Below, piece by piece: positions 17,216-25,767 of a stretch of DNA of 64,000 nucleotides. Position 1 is the first letter of the stretch, and each line of letters opens with the position of its first letter. Position numbers and translations under genes: made by a program. Where the stretch lies: NCBI GenBank assembly GCA_937920635.1, contig CAKZUE010000013.1:62001-126000 (forward strand), read 5' to 3'. The notes under the pieces were generated by a model. That model was given only the letters and a program-made list of their open reading frames with translations, was not told where the DNA came from and ran no database searches. This DNA is from an uncultured Bryobacteraceae bacterium (lineage in GTDB: Bacteria > Acidobacteriota > Terriglobia > Bryobacterales > Bryobacteraceae).

Positions 17216-17892
17216 TTGCGAAATATCAGGATATGCTGCCAGGGCAGGTCATTCAAAACGCGGTCGAAGGCAAACCCCTCCGGCTCCACCTCCGCGCGCG
17301 CCTCGGCGATGCTCATTTTGTGCTCTTCGCGGATGGGGACAGCCGGGTCTTCCTTCCGGTATTCGATGAGCACGAGGCGCCCGCCGGGTTTCAGCGCGCG
17401 GTGGATGGCGCGGAGCATCTGCTGCGGCTGGGCGAACTCATGGTAGACGTCGACGAGCAGGGCGAGGTCGAGAGATTCCGGCGGCAGGCGGGGATCAGCT
17501 TCCGTGCAGAGGATGGCCTGGACATTGGAGAGCCGGCGGCGGCGGATGCGCTCGTCGAGCAGGCGGATCATCTCGGGCTGGATGTCGGTGGCGTACACTT
17601 TTCCAGCAGAACCGACGGCTTTCGAGAGCAGCTCTGTGTAGTATCCCGAGCCGGCGCCGATGTCGGCGACGGTCTGGCCAGGCTGGAGACGAAGGAGCCT
17701 GACGGCGAGACTGGGACGTTCTTCCCGCTCCCTTTCAGAGCGTTCGAGCCACGGCGCGCCGGCTGCGCCCATGACTGGGGCGATAAGCCGGCCGCTCACC
17801 GGGTGGCGTAGAGGCTGGGCGGCGCAGGCGGCGGAGAGGAGAAGAAGCACGGCAGCCAATTGCGCGAGCGGCCGGGATTCGATATGTTTCAC
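17212..17892 (-). CDS. exported class I SAM-dependent methyltransferase-like protein
   Basis: A protein of about 226 residues from the GTG at 17890-17892. It begins with a charged start and a hydrophobic stretch ending LLLLSAACAAQP, a signal peptide with a near-lipobox Cys. A Rossmann methyltransferase follows: motif I VADIGAGSGYYTE, acidic motif YATDIQPEM, and LLVDVYHEF, then ALKPGGRLVLIEYRKE. A methyltransferase outside the cytoplasm would lack SAM, so this is odd; related predicted proteins with signal sequences are common in Acidobacteriota and Bacteroidota. It diverges from the DUF4352 gene across only 27 bases. The start lacks a clear ribosome site. Confidence 0.75.
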   Translation of the reverse strand: MKHIESRPLAQLAAVLLLLSAACAAQPLRHPVSGRLIAPVMGAAGAPWLERSEREREERPSLAVRLLRLQPGQTVADIGAGSGYYTELLSKAVGSAGKVYATDIQPEMIRLLDERIRRRRLSNVQAILCTEADPRLPPESLDLALLVDVYHEFAQPQQMLRAIHRALKPGGRLVLIEYRKEDPAVPIREEHKMSIAEARAEVEPEGFAFDRVLNDLPWQHILIFRK

Positions 17893-17919
17893 ATTGATAC
17901 TGATTCGGAGGCGACACGA

Positions 17920-18459
17920 ATGTACGCAGCATTTCGGCGCATTCTCGGAACGGCGGCGGCAGGCTTGGTCCTGCTGAGCAGTGCAGCCTGCGGGACACGC
18001 AAAGCGGACACCGTGCATGCCATGGGAACCTCAGTCACGGTGGGCGATCTGAGCTACACCATTTACAACACGGAATGGCGGGACGAGTTGCAGACAGACA
18101 TGGGGCCGCGCAAGCCGCAGCACCGGTTTCTGCTGGTGACGGCGAGCGTCACCAACAATGGCCCTGAGGACCTGACAGCGCCGCTGCTGGCGGTGATCGA
18201 CAAAGACGGACGCGAGACGCTGGAGCTGGACAAAGGCGAAGGCGTGGCGCAGTGGATGGGCCTGCTGCGGCGGGTGAGAAGCACACAGACGGACACCGGG
18301 GTGCTGCTGTTCGACGTGCCTCCTGGAGATTATAAACTGCGGGTTTCCAGCGGTGGAGATGTGGATCATGAGCAGACGGCGTTGATCCATCTGCCGTACA
18401 GGGTGGAAGCGCCGGAAAGCAGGCCGGTGGTGGAACCACAGATGCCTCCAGCGCAATAA
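17920..18459 (+). CDS. DUF4352-like lipoprotein
   Basis: A 179-residue exported protein. GGAGG sits 8 bases before the ATG. The signal sequence ends LVLLSSAACG, a plausible lipobox with Cys24. The rest is a beta-sandwich of DUF4352/telokin-like type: VGDLSYTIYNTEWRDEL, then RFLLVTASVTNNGPEDLTAPLLAVIDKDG, then VLLFDVPPGDYKLRVSSGG. Such proteins sit on the membrane surface and bind unknown partners. The last 15 residues are Pro/Glu-rich. The following gene begins 17 bases later and encodes another secreted beta protein, so a short operon is likely. Confidence 0.75.
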   Translation: MYAAFRRILGTAAAGLVLLSSAACGTRKADTVHAMGTSVTVGDLSYTIYNTEWRDELQTDMGPRKPQHRFLLVTASVTNNGPEDLTAPLLAVIDKDGRETLELDKGEGVAQWMGLLRRVRSTQTDTGVLLFDVPPGDYKLRVSSGGDVDHEQTALIHLPYRVEAPESRPVVEPQMPPAQ

Positions 18460-18476
18460 AGGCGCAGAATAGAGGC

Positions 18477-19316
18477 GTGGGCTGCACGTGGCTGCTGCCG
18501 GCGCTTGTGGTTGTGATGGCCGATCCGCCGCCGGCAACAAAGCTGGCCGTGACGGGCGCGACTCTGCACTACCGCCAGGAGGACGGCCCGGCCATCAGCG
18601 CGAATTACGAGTATCACTCGGGCGAGCTGTTGTATCTGAGCTTCCGCATCGCCGGGTTCCGCGTGGTGAAGGACCGCGTGGACCTGCGCTGGACGCTCTA
18701 CGCCACCGATCCTGAGGGACGGCTGCTCGAGCCGCCGGCCAATGGCGCCATCCAGGAAGAGCTGAGCTACGAAGACAAGAACTGGCTGCCGCGCGTGCAA
18801 TACACGCTGGCGCTGCCGGGGCAGTTGCCGCCGGGCGAGTACAAGATCAGGATCCGCGTCGCCGATGAATTCGCGCAGGCGAGCGCGGAGCAGGATCTCG
18901 AATTTCGCGTAGGCGGGAAGCCGCTTCCGCAGGTGAGCGAACTGAGCGTGCTGAACCTGGGTTTCTATCGCGACGAGGCCGAGCGCGAGGCGATGGCAGA
19001 GGCCGTGTACCGTCCCGGGCAGATGCTGGTGGCGCGGTTCCAGGTGGCGGGCTTTGTTCTGGGGGAGAAGAACCGCTTCGCCGTGGGCTACGGGCTGAAG
19101 GTCTTGAACACGCAGGGCGACGTGCTGTTCACGCAGGAAGAGGCGGCCAGCGACGAGGGGGCGCCATTCTATCCCCGCAGGCTGCTGACCGGCACGCTGA
19201 CGCTGAGCATCACGGAAGGGGTGCAGCCGGGCGAGTATGTGCTGGCGGTGACGGTGATGGACAAGGTGGGCGGGAAGACGGCGGAGGCGCAGGGGCGGTT
19301 CCGGGTGGAGAGGTAA
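18477..19316 (+). CDS. secreted two-domain beta-sandwich protein, unknown function
   Basis: A 279-residue protein starting at a GTG with GAGG just upstream. A short signal-like start (GCTWLLPALVVVMA) precedes two similar beta-sandwich halves. Each contains a segment on raising or modifying a scalar property (FRIAGFRVVKDRVDLRW and FQVAGFVLGEKNRFAVGYGL) and each ends in a PPGEYKIRIRV-type strand. The internal repeat suggests a duplicated Ig-like fold. I do not recognise a named family. It follows the DUF4352-like lipoprotein closely and is followed by 127 bases before comM. Confidence 0.65.
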   Translation: MGCTWLLPALVVVMADPPPATKLAVTGATLHYRQEDGPAISANYEYHSGELLYLSFRIAGFRVVKDRVDLRWTLYATDPEGRLLEPPANGAIQEELSYEDKNWLPRVQYTLALPGQLPPGEYKIRIRVADEFAQASAEQDLEFRVGGKPLPQVSELSVLNLGFYRDEAEREAMAEAVYRPGQMLVARFQVAGFVLGEKNRFAVGYGLKVLNTQGDVLFTQEEAASDEGAPFYPRRLLTGTLTLSITEGVQPGEYVLAVTVMDKVGGKTAEAQGRFRVER

Positions 19317-19443
19317 GGGCGAGGCGGGATCAGGCGGGCGTGGCGCAACCCCCGGGATGAACTCCGGGCAGGCATCGGCTAGCAGATGCGGTGAGAGGAA
19401 AGCGGCGGGCGGGCCACTACACAAGCGGAGGAGGCCGCGTCCG

Positions 19444-20964
19444 ATGGCCCTGTTCCGCACAATCAGCGCCGCCCTGGTGGGCATCGAGGCCCAGCCGGTG
19501 GACGTGGAAGTGGACGTGTATCCCGGCGGCAACGAGCGGGACTTCATTGTGGTCGGCATGCCGGACACGGCGGTGAAGGAGAGCCGCCAGCGGATCCGCT
19601 CGGCGCTGGCCAACAGCGGGTTTTATGTTCCCAGTCAGACGGTCACGGTGAATCTCGCGCCGGCAAGCCTGAGGAAAGAAGGGGCGGGGTTCGACCTGCC
19701 GATCGCCGTGGCGATTCTGGGGGCATTGGGGCAGGCGCCGGCGCGGCACGATCAGGTGCTGGTAGGCGAACTGTCGCTGGACGGAAGCGTGCGTCCGGTG
19801 CGGGGCGTGCTGCCAGTGGCGGCGTGCGCGCGGGAGCAGGGGGCGCGGGCGGTGATCGTGCCCAAAGAAAACGCCGCCGAGGCGGCGGTGGTGGAGGGCT
19901 TGCAGGTTTACGGCGTGGGCCACCTGAGCGAAGTGGTCGGCCTGCTGGTCGACCCGGCGCGCTTTCAGCCGGACCTGCCGGGCGCGGCGGCGGCGCCGTT
20001 GCCGGAACACGACGATCTCGATTTCCGCGACGTGCGCGGGCAGACGACGGCGAAGCGGGCGCTGGAGGTGGCGGCGGCGGGCGGGCACAACGTGCTGCTG
20101 ATCGGCCCGCCGGGCTCAGGCAAGACGATGCTGGCGCGGCGGCTGGCCGGGATTCTGCCGCCGCTGACGCTGGAAGAGGCGCTGGAGGCGACGCGGATCC
20201 ACTCGGTAGCGGGCGTGCTGCCGGGAGGACAGGGGCTGCTGCGGACGCGGCCGTTCCGCGCGCCGCACCACACCATCTCCGATGCGGCGCTGGTGGGAGG
20301 CGGGATGGGGATGCCGCGGCCGGGCGAGGTGAGCCTGGCGCATCACGGGGTGCTGTTTCTGGATGAACTGCCGGAATTTCCCAGAAATGTTCTGGAGCTG
20401 TTGCGGCAGCCGCTGGAGGAGCGGGCGCTGGTGATCGCGCGGTCGCAGATGACGCTGCGGTTTCCGGCGGCGTTCACGCTGGTGGCGGCGATGAATCCGT
20501 GCCGGTGCGGCTACTTTGGCGACCCGACGCGGGAGTGCCGCTGCACGGGGGCGCAGATCCAGCAGTACCTGAGCAAGATCAGCGGGCCGCTGCTGGACCG
20601 GATCGACCTGCACATCGAGGTGCCGGCGGTGCCGTTCCAGGAGCTGCGCACGCGCAACGGGGGCATGGGTTCGGCCGAGATGCGGGAGCGGGTGCTGGCG
20701 GCGCGGGCGCGGCAGCGGGCGCGGGGCTTCATCAACGCGGAGATCCCGCCGGGGCGGCTGCGGGAGATGTGCCCGCTGGATGCGGCGGGCGAGCGGACGC
20801 TGGAACAGGCGGTGAAGCGGATGGCGCTGTCGGCGCGGGCGCACGACCGGATTCTGAAGGTGGCGCGGACGATCGCGGACCTGGCGGGGGTCGAAGAGAT
20901 CCAGGCCAAACACGTGGCCGAGGCGGTGCAGTACCGCAGCCTGGACCGGAGCTACTGGAGCTGA
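19444..20964 (+). CDS. comM: YifB/ComM-family Mg chelatase-like AAA+ ATPase
   Basis: A 506-residue ATPase. The N-terminal ChlI/Lon-like domain (1-170: RTISAALVGIEAQPVDVEVDV through GELSLDGSVRPVRGVLP) is followed by an AAA+ core with Walker A GPPGSGKT (about 220), Walker B VLFLDELPEF (about 300) and a Cys cluster (NPCRCGYFGDPTRECRC, about 350). A C-terminal Mg_chelatase_C domain ends it. ComM promotes branch migration during natural transformation in other bacteria. The ATG at 19444 matches the family start (MALFRTISAA) with GGAGGAGG about 12 bases upstream. It has no functional neighbours here. Confidence 0.92.
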   Translation: MALFRTISAALVGIEAQPVDVEVDVYPGGNERDFIVVGMPDTAVKESRQRIRSALANSGFYVPSQTVTVNLAPASLRKEGAGFDLPIAVAILGALGQAPARHDQVLVGELSLDGSVRPVRGVLPVAACAREQGARAVIVPKENAAEAAVVEGLQVYGVGHLSEVVGLLVDPARFQPDLPGAAAAPLPEHDDLDFRDVRGQTTAKRALEVAAAGGHNVLLIGPPGSGKTMLARRLAGILPPLTLEEALEATRIHSVAGVLPGGQGLLRTRPFRAPHHTISDAALVGGGMGMPRPGEVSLAHHGVLFLDELPEFPRNVLELLRQPLEERALVIARSQMTLRFPAAFTLVAAMNPCRCGYFGDPTRECRCTGAQIQQYLSKISGPLLDRIDLHIEVPAVPFQELRTRNGGMGSAEMRERVLAARARQRARGFINAEIPPGRLREMCPLDAAGERTLEQAVKRMALSARAHDRILKVARTIADLAGVEEIQAKHVAEAVQYRSLDRSYWS

Positions 20965-21257
20965 TGCGAAGCGCACGCAGCGGAGCTGACAGAGGCTCGT
21001 GCGCGTGGCGCACGGAACGGGAGGCGCATGGCCAGCGGGAAAGAGGGAAGCCGAAACCGGGATGCGCCTCCTGCGGTGCAGTCGGCTTGCAGCAGGGAGG
21101 TGCCGCCTGGGCCGAGAGTCAAGAGTTGACGAGTCCAGAGGACAGGAGGCTTCCGAGGGGGGGTCCGGGGCATTGGCGGGCGGCACGGAGCTTCGCCTGA
21201 AGAATTCCCTGGAACTTTAGTACTAGAACTCTCATCCGTTTTGATGTAGAGTGAAAG
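20965..21257. other. gene-free interval between comM and the J-domain gene
   Basis: I see no supported gene in these 293 bases between two convergent genes. A short inverted repeat GTGCG/CGCAC (about 20999-21013) could aid comM termination. An AT-rich stretch near 21211-21230 contains the palindrome TAGTACTA (21218-21225) within flanking GAACT repeats. No promoter or RNA gene is convincing. Confidence 0.4.
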
Positions 21258-21890
21258 TCAGGAAGGTTGGTCGCCTTCTCGAGAATCCGCCTCGGAACCG
21301 GAGGCTGAGTCTTCCGGCATGGCGCTGTGGGCCTTGCCGGACTCGGCGGCTTTGAGCAGATGGTAGAGGACTTTGTTCCGGGGCAGGTGTTGCTCGACCC
21401 AGTCGACACCCTCGGCGGTGATGACAAGATCGCTGCCTTCGGCCTGCCGGATCAGGCCTTTCTCCCTGAGATACCAGAGCGTAAAGGTGAGGTGCTCGCG
21501 GGGCAGCGACATCAGGTTCTCGAATTCGAGGACGCTCATGCCGCTGGATTCGGGATTGGAGCGGCGCCGGCTGTAGAGCAGGCAGAGCACGCCCATGCGG
21601 CGGTTGGATTCACCGTCGATGCCGAGGGCGAACTCGCGGAGATTGAAGACGCTGAGCGGCTCCAGCCGGCGGGCGTGGTACAGGATGTCGTAGTCGGCGC
21701 GCTTCTGGGGGTCGGTGAGGACGCCGTAGGCTTCGTTGAGGAGCATGAAGCGCTCCGGGTCGCCGCTTTGAGGGTTGTCGGGATGGTAGCGGGCGGCGAG
21801 CATGCGGAAAACGCGGTGGATGGTTTCCACTTCCGCATGGGGACTGATCTGGAGGAGTTCGTAGTAGTCGATGAAAGTGGACTGAGACAT
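21258..21890 (-). CDS. J-domain (DnaJ-like) protein
   Basis: A 210-residue protein beginning MSQSTFIDYYELLQISP, with a full J domain in residues 6-70 including the HPD triad H36-P37-D38 (RYHPDNPQ). It would stimulate an Hsp70 ATPase. No Gly/Phe or zinc-finger region follows. Instead residues 80-190 carry a helical region with winged-helix character (MSVLEFENLMSLPREHLTFTLWYLREKGLI), and the tail is Ser/Glu-rich. This may be a regulator rather than a general co-chaperone. The start at 21890 has only a weak upstream AGGG. It diverges from the DUF5658 gene. Confidence 0.85.
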   Translation of the reverse strand: MSQSTFIDYYELLQISPHAEVETIHRVFRMLAARYHPDNPQSGDPERFMLLNEAYGVLTDPQKRADYDILYHARRLEPLSVFNLREFALGIDGESNRRMGVLCLLYSRRRSNPESSGMSVLEFENLMSLPREHLTFTLWYLREKGLIRQAEGSDLVITAEGVDWVEQHLPRNKVLYHLLKAAESGKAHSAMPEDSASGSEADSREGDQPS

Positions 21891-21946
21891 TTTGCTAGCC
21901 CTGTTGAAACCGATCCGCCATGCGCGGCGAAGCAAAGGAGACGCTA

Positions 21947-22306
21947 ATGGAAAAGCGGCGGATTGCCGATGGAGAAGTCATGGAGAGGATCCTCACTCCA
22001 GCGGAACAGCCCGGGATGAGCACCATCCTGCAAGTTTTTCTGTATCTTCAGGTGCTTGACTTTCTGACGACGATTCTCGGCTTCCGGCTTGGACTGTCGG
22101 AGGCGAGCCCGTTTGTGCGGATGCTGACGCAGATCGGACCCGCACTGGGCGTGGCACTGTCGAAGCTGATCGCGGTGACGCTGGCGGCGGCGTGTCTCCT
22201 TCTGAACCGCGCACGCGTGTTGAAGTGGATCAACTACTGGTACGCCGTTCTGGTTCTATGGAACCTGAGCCTGATGGTGGTAGCGGTGACGGCGATGGGG
22301 CGGTAA
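21947..22306 (+). CDS. DUF5658-type small integral membrane protein
   Basis: A 119-residue protein; AAAGGAGA eight bases before the ATG fixes the start. About 25 hydrophilic residues lead into three or four membrane helices. The first, LQVFLYLQVLDFLTTILGF, and the following GLSEASPFVRML loop are typical of DUF5658. Function is unknown. It diverges from the J-domain gene and converges with the Tad pilus operon, so context offers no partner. Confidence 0.7.
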   Translation: MEKRRIADGEVMERILTPAEQPGMSTILQVFLYLQVLDFLTTILGFRLGLSEASPFVRMLTQIGPALGVALSKLIAVTLAAACLLLNRARVLKWINYWYAVLVLWNLSLMVVAVTAMGR

Positions 22307-22348
22307 GCCCGCCCCCCGGCGGCGGTGCGGCCGTCACAGCAGCAGCGC

Positions 22349-22450
22349 TCAGCGCCCCATGGAGCGGCGCTTGCGCCTCCTGGCCAAGAAAAGCACCAGG
22401 CAAACAAGAGCCAGAATCCAGAGGATGACAGAGATGGTGGTGTTATCCAT
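22349..22450 (-). CDS. 33-residue single-span membrane protein at the end of the tad operon
   Basis: A very small reading frame translated from the ATG at 22448-22450, with AGGGAG about 12 bases upstream. Residues 1-6 are polar (MDNTTI), 7-23 form one hydrophobic helix (SVILWILALVCLVLFLA), and residues 24-33 are strongly basic (RRRKRRSMGR). This topology predicts the C terminus in the cytoplasm. It lies 21 bases downstream of tadC on the same strand and is probably co-transcribed. It is not a pilin, as it lacks the Glu-Tyr motif. A chance frame is possible, but the ribosome site, helix and basic end argue for a real gene. Confidence 0.55.
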   Translation of the reverse strand: MDNTTISVILWILALVCLVLFLARRRKRRSMGR

Positions 22451-22471
22451 GGTGTGTGTTTCTCCCTAATA

Positions 22472-23401
22472 TCAAAGTTTCGCGTCCCGGATCAACGGGA
22501 ACAGGTTCTTGAACAGCATCAGGATTCCAGGTCCGGCGGCGACGATGAGGATGGAGGGAAGCATGAGGAAGAAGATGGGCAGGATCAATTTGACGCCCAC
22601 CTTGTTGGCGCGCTCTTCGGCTTCCTGCCGGCGGCGGACACGCATGAATTCGGAGTGAGTGCGCAGCGCATCGGCCATGCTGGTGCCGAAGCGGTCGGTC
22701 TGGACGAGCACGGCGACGAGCTTGCGGATCTCGTTTTCACCGGTGCGGTCGGCGAGGTTGTTGAGGGCGGTGGCGCGGCTGACGCCGGCGCGCATTTCCA
22801 GTGAAACAAGAGAAAGCTCTTCGCAAAGCTCCGGGTGGGCCAGCTTGAGTTCGTTGCTGACGCTGCGGAGGGCCTGATCGAGACCGAGACCGGCTTCGAC
22901 GCAGACGACCATGAGGTCGAGGGCGTCGGGCAGGGAGAGCCGGAGGGTATCCTGGCGGCGGCCGATCAGGAAATCGAGGACAAAATTCGGCAGGAAAAAG
23001 CCGAGGCCGGCGGCGGCGATGGGGACAAGGATGGACAGCACGCCCGCGGGCACGATGAAGGGGCGGAAGACCAGCGCCACCGCGAGCAGCGCGGCGGCGG
23101 AGATGACCTTGCACCCGTAGAAGATGGCGACGGCGTTGTCCTGCCGGAAGCCGGCCATCATGAGTTCGCGGCGGACGAGCGATGCCTCTTCAGCCGAGAT
23201 GGGCACTTTTTCGCCGGTCCAGGCGAGAGCTGTGACGACGCCATAAACAGGCGGCCTTTGGCCGGAGTCGACCACGGCAGGGATGCCGGATCCGCCGAGC
23301 TGGGCGTAGACCCTGCCGGGACGGGCGAAGTGAAAGTATCCGTAGACCGTAATGACGGCGGCGAGGACGGCGAACAGAGCGAGAGCGATCCAGAGTGCCA
23401 T
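22472..23401 (-). CDS. tadC: TadC, inner-membrane platform protein of the Tad pilus
   Basis: A 309-residue T2SSF/GspF-domain protein. Hydrophobic helices lie near residues 3-22, 97-137 and 276-300. The conserved cytoplasmic domain (about 145-270) has LSLPDALDLMVVCVEAGLGLDQAL, LVSLEMRAGVSRATALNNLADRT and LVQTDRFGTSMADALRTHSE. TadB and TadC form the inner-membrane platform that the TadA ATPase acts on to assemble Flp pili. The tadB stop is 3 bases upstream, so the pair is tightly coupled. Confidence 0.92.
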   Translation of the reverse strand: MALWIALALFAVLAAVITVYGYFHFARPGRVYAQLGGSGIPAVVDSGQRPPVYGVVTALAWTGEKVPISAEEASLVRRELMMAGFRQDNAVAIFYGCKVISAAALLAVALVFRPFIVPAGVLSILVPIAAAGLGFFLPNFVLDFLIGRRQDTLRLSLPDALDLMVVCVEAGLGLDQALRSVSNELKLAHPELCEELSLVSLEMRAGVSRATALNNLADRTGENEIRKLVAVLVQTDRFGTSMADALRTHSEFMRVRRRQEAEERANKVGVKLILPIFFLMLPSILIVAAGPGILMLFKNLFPLIRDAKL

Positions 23402-23404
23402 GGC

Positions 23405-24379
23405 TCATACCTTGATGTTGACGATCCAGCGCATTACCATATAGCCGCTGATCTGGCCCAGAATCGCGCCCAGAATCATCATTTTGCCGTGAGGGTCCCG
23501 GGCCATTGACCCCAGGTAATCCGGCGCCACGATCGAAAGACCCACGATCAGCAGCACGGGAACGGCAGTGATGACGACGGCGGTGATGCGGCCATGGGCC
23601 GACAGCGCCCGCACCTGGCCCTTGAGCCGGAACCGCTCCCGGATCACGCCCGACAGCTTCATCAGGATCTCGGCCAGATTGCCGCCGGTCTCCCGCTGCA
23701 GCATCACGGTGGAAGCGAAGAAGCGGACATCGACCAGCGGAACCCGCTTCACCAGGTCGTTGAGCGCCTGGTCGATCGAGGCGCCCAGATTCAGCTGGTG
23801 GAACAGGCGGCGGAATTCGGTGCGCACCGGCTCCGGAGCTTCATTGGAGAGCAGCTCGAGCCCCACCGAAAGCGCGTGGCCGGCCCGTACAGCGCGGGCG
23901 ATAAAGTCGAGGGCCTCGGGGAACTGCTCCTCGAACTCGGCCAGGCGCCGCTGGCGTTTGTACTCGATCACGAGGAAAGGAAGCAGAAAGCCCGCAACAG
24001 CGCCGATGGCAATGCTGACGGTCTGGAACACGAGGAAGTGGAACCGCCAGCCGAACAGCGCGCCAGCCGCGCCCAGGACCAGCCCCAGCAGCAGGAGAAA
24101 CTCGGGCGTTCCCTGCACCCCCGCGCCTTCCAGCCGGTATTTCCACGAGCGGTAGAAGTGGAACTGCGACAGGAAGCGGGCGACGGGGTTCGGCTCCTGC
24201 TCGGGCGCCTCCAACAGCTCCACCGAGTGGCGCGGCGGCGGCGCGCCCGTGTCGATGACGCTGAGGACCTGCTTGACCTCCTGCCTGCGGCGTGTTTCCA
24301 GGAAGCGCAGGCCGAGGGCGACGGCAATGAGCACGAAGGCGAAAATGATCAGGAAGATCACCAGGAAAAGAAGGTTCAT
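23405..24379 (-). CDS. tadB: TadB, inner-membrane platform protein of the Tad pilus
   Basis: A 324-residue T2SSF-domain protein starting MNLLFLVIFLIIFAFV after a GAGGGGAAA ribosome site. Helices lie at about 2-24, 95-140 and 265-320. The cytoplasmic signature includes EEQFPEALDFIARAVRAGHAL, NLGASIDQALNDLVKRVP and LQRETGGNLAEILMKLSGVIRER. It partners with TadC and TadA. The tadA stop lies 11 bases upstream and tadC follows after 3 bases. The frame stays open far upstream inside tadA, but that part does not resemble the family. Confidence 0.92.
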   Translation of the reverse strand: MNLLFLVIFLIIFAFVLIAVALGLRFLETRRRQEVKQVLSVIDTGAPPPRHSVELLEAPEQEPNPVARFLSQFHFYRSWKYRLEGAGVQGTPEFLLLLGLVLGAAGALFGWRFHFLVFQTVSIAIGAVAGFLLPFLVIEYKRQRRLAEFEEQFPEALDFIARAVRAGHALSVGLELLSNEAPEPVRTEFRRLFHQLNLGASIDQALNDLVKRVPLVDVRFFASTVMLQRETGGNLAEILMKLSGVIRERFRLKGQVRALSAHGRITAVVITAVPVLLIVGLSIVAPDYLGSMARDPHGKMMILGAILGQISGYMVMRWIVNIKV

Positions 24380-24390
24380 GGCGTTTCCCC

Positions 24391-25749
24391 TCAGGTGAGC
24401 TCGACGACGGTCTGGAACAGGGTGGGCGGCAACTGGAAACCGGCGGCGCGGAGGCGTTCGTAGAAACGCGGCCGGATGCCGGTGGCGCGGAAGCGGCCGG
24501 TGACGCGGCCGTCGCGGGTGATGCCGGTCTTTTCGAAGAGGAAGATGTCCTGGGTGGTGACGATGTCGCCTTCCATGCCCACGCACTCGGTGATGTGGGT
24601 GACGCGGCGGGAGCCGTCGCTGAAGCGGGAGACATGGACGAACATGTCGATGGCGCTGGCCACCTGCTGGCGGATGGAGTGCACGCCCATGTTGGCGTTG
24701 GCCATGCCGACCATGACCTCGATGCGGCTGATGGCGTCACGGGGCGAATTGGCGTGGACGGTGGTGAGCGAGCCGTCGTGGCCGGTGTTCATGGCCTGCA
24801 TCATGTCGAGCGCCTCTTCGCCGCGGACCTCGCCGACGATGATGCGGTCGGGGCGCATGCGGAGAGCATTGATGACAAGCTGGCGGATGCGGATGGCCCC
24901 CTGGCCTTCGACGTTTGGCGGGCGCGTCTCCAGGCGGGCCACATGCGTCTGGCGCAACTGGAGCTCGGCAGCGTCTTCGATGGTGACGATGCGTTCGTCC
25001 TCGCTGATGAAGCTGGACAAAACGTTCAGCAACGTGGTCTTGCCGGCGCCGGTGCCGCCGCTGACGATGACATTGAGCCGCGCGGCGACGGAGGCTTTCA
25101 GCAGCTCCATCATGCCTTCGGTGAGGGTGAGATTGCGGACGAGGTCGTCGGCGGTGAGGGGGTCCCGGCCGAAGCGGCGGATGCTCAGAAGGGGCCCGTC
25201 GACGCTGACGGGCGGGATGACGGCGTTGACGCGGGAGCCGTCGGGAAGGCGGGCGTCGACCATGGGCGACGATTCATCAATGCGGCGCCCGACGCGGGAA
25301 ACGACCTTTTCGATGATGCGGCAGAGGTGGGCGTCATCCTTGAACTCGACCGGCGTGCGGTAGAGCTTGCCGTTGCGCTCGATGTAGACCAGCTTGGGGG
25401 TGGTGACGAGGATGTCGGAGATGGTCGGATCCTGAAGAAGCGGCTCGAGGGGACCGAGGCCGAACACTTCATCGAGCACTTCCTCGATGATGCGCTCCTT
25501 CTCCGACATGCTGAGGGGCGTTTCTTCCTCTTCGACCAGGCGGGCGACGGCGGTGCGCACCTCGGCGCGCACCACATCGTCGGATAGAGCGGAAAGCCGG
25601 TCGAGGTTGATGCGGTCCAGCAGCTTGCGGTGGAGCTTGAACTTCAACTGCTGGTGTTCGGGCGTGGTGGCGGTGCGGGTCATGAGGCGCGTGACCCAGC
25701 CCGCCTCGCGTTTCGTCAATGCCCTGTTATCTCGTGCCGGTGAAACCAT
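24391..25749 (-). CDS. tadA: TadA/CpaF secretion ATPase
   Basis: A 452-residue hexameric ATPase that powers Flp pilus assembly. The N-terminal domain (about 30-200) includes the three-helix bundle and [19 protein letters not shown]. The RecA core has Walker [10 protein letters not shown] (near 240), the Asp box [12 protein letters not shown], Walker [19 protein letters not shown], and the His box [21 protein letters not shown]. It sits between tadZ and tadB in the minus-strand operon. The first 20 residues are poorly conserved, so the start could be the Met at residue 23. Confidence 0.94.
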   Translation of the reverse strand: MVSPARDNRALTKREAGWVTRLMTRTATTPEHQQLKFKLHRKLLDRINLDRLSALSDDVVRAEVRTAVARLVEEEETPLSMSEKERIIEEVLDEVFGLGPLEPLLQDPTISDILVTTPKLVYIERNGKLYRTPVEFKDDAHLCRIIEKVVSRVGRRIDESSPMVDARLPDGSRVNAVIPPVSVDGPLLSIRRFGRDPLTADDLVRNLTLTEGMMELLKASVAARLNVIVSGGTGAGKTTLLNVLSSFISEDERIVTIEDAAELQLRQTHVARLETRPPNVEGQGAIRIRQLVINALRMRPDRIIVGEVRGEEALDMMQAMNTGHDGSLTTVHANSPRDAISRIEVMVGMANANMGVHSIRQQVASAIDMFVHVSRFSDGSRRVTHITECVGMEGDIVTTQDIFLFEKTGITRDGRVTGRFRATGIRPRFYERLRAAGFQLPPTLFQTVVELT

Positions 25750-25767
25750 CGTGGTTGCCTCCTGTGA

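Noticed and set aside
20965-21257. An RNA gene or attachment site in the comM to J-domain gap
   Set aside because: No tRNA-like fold, direct repeat pair or integrase is visible; only short inverted repeats were found.
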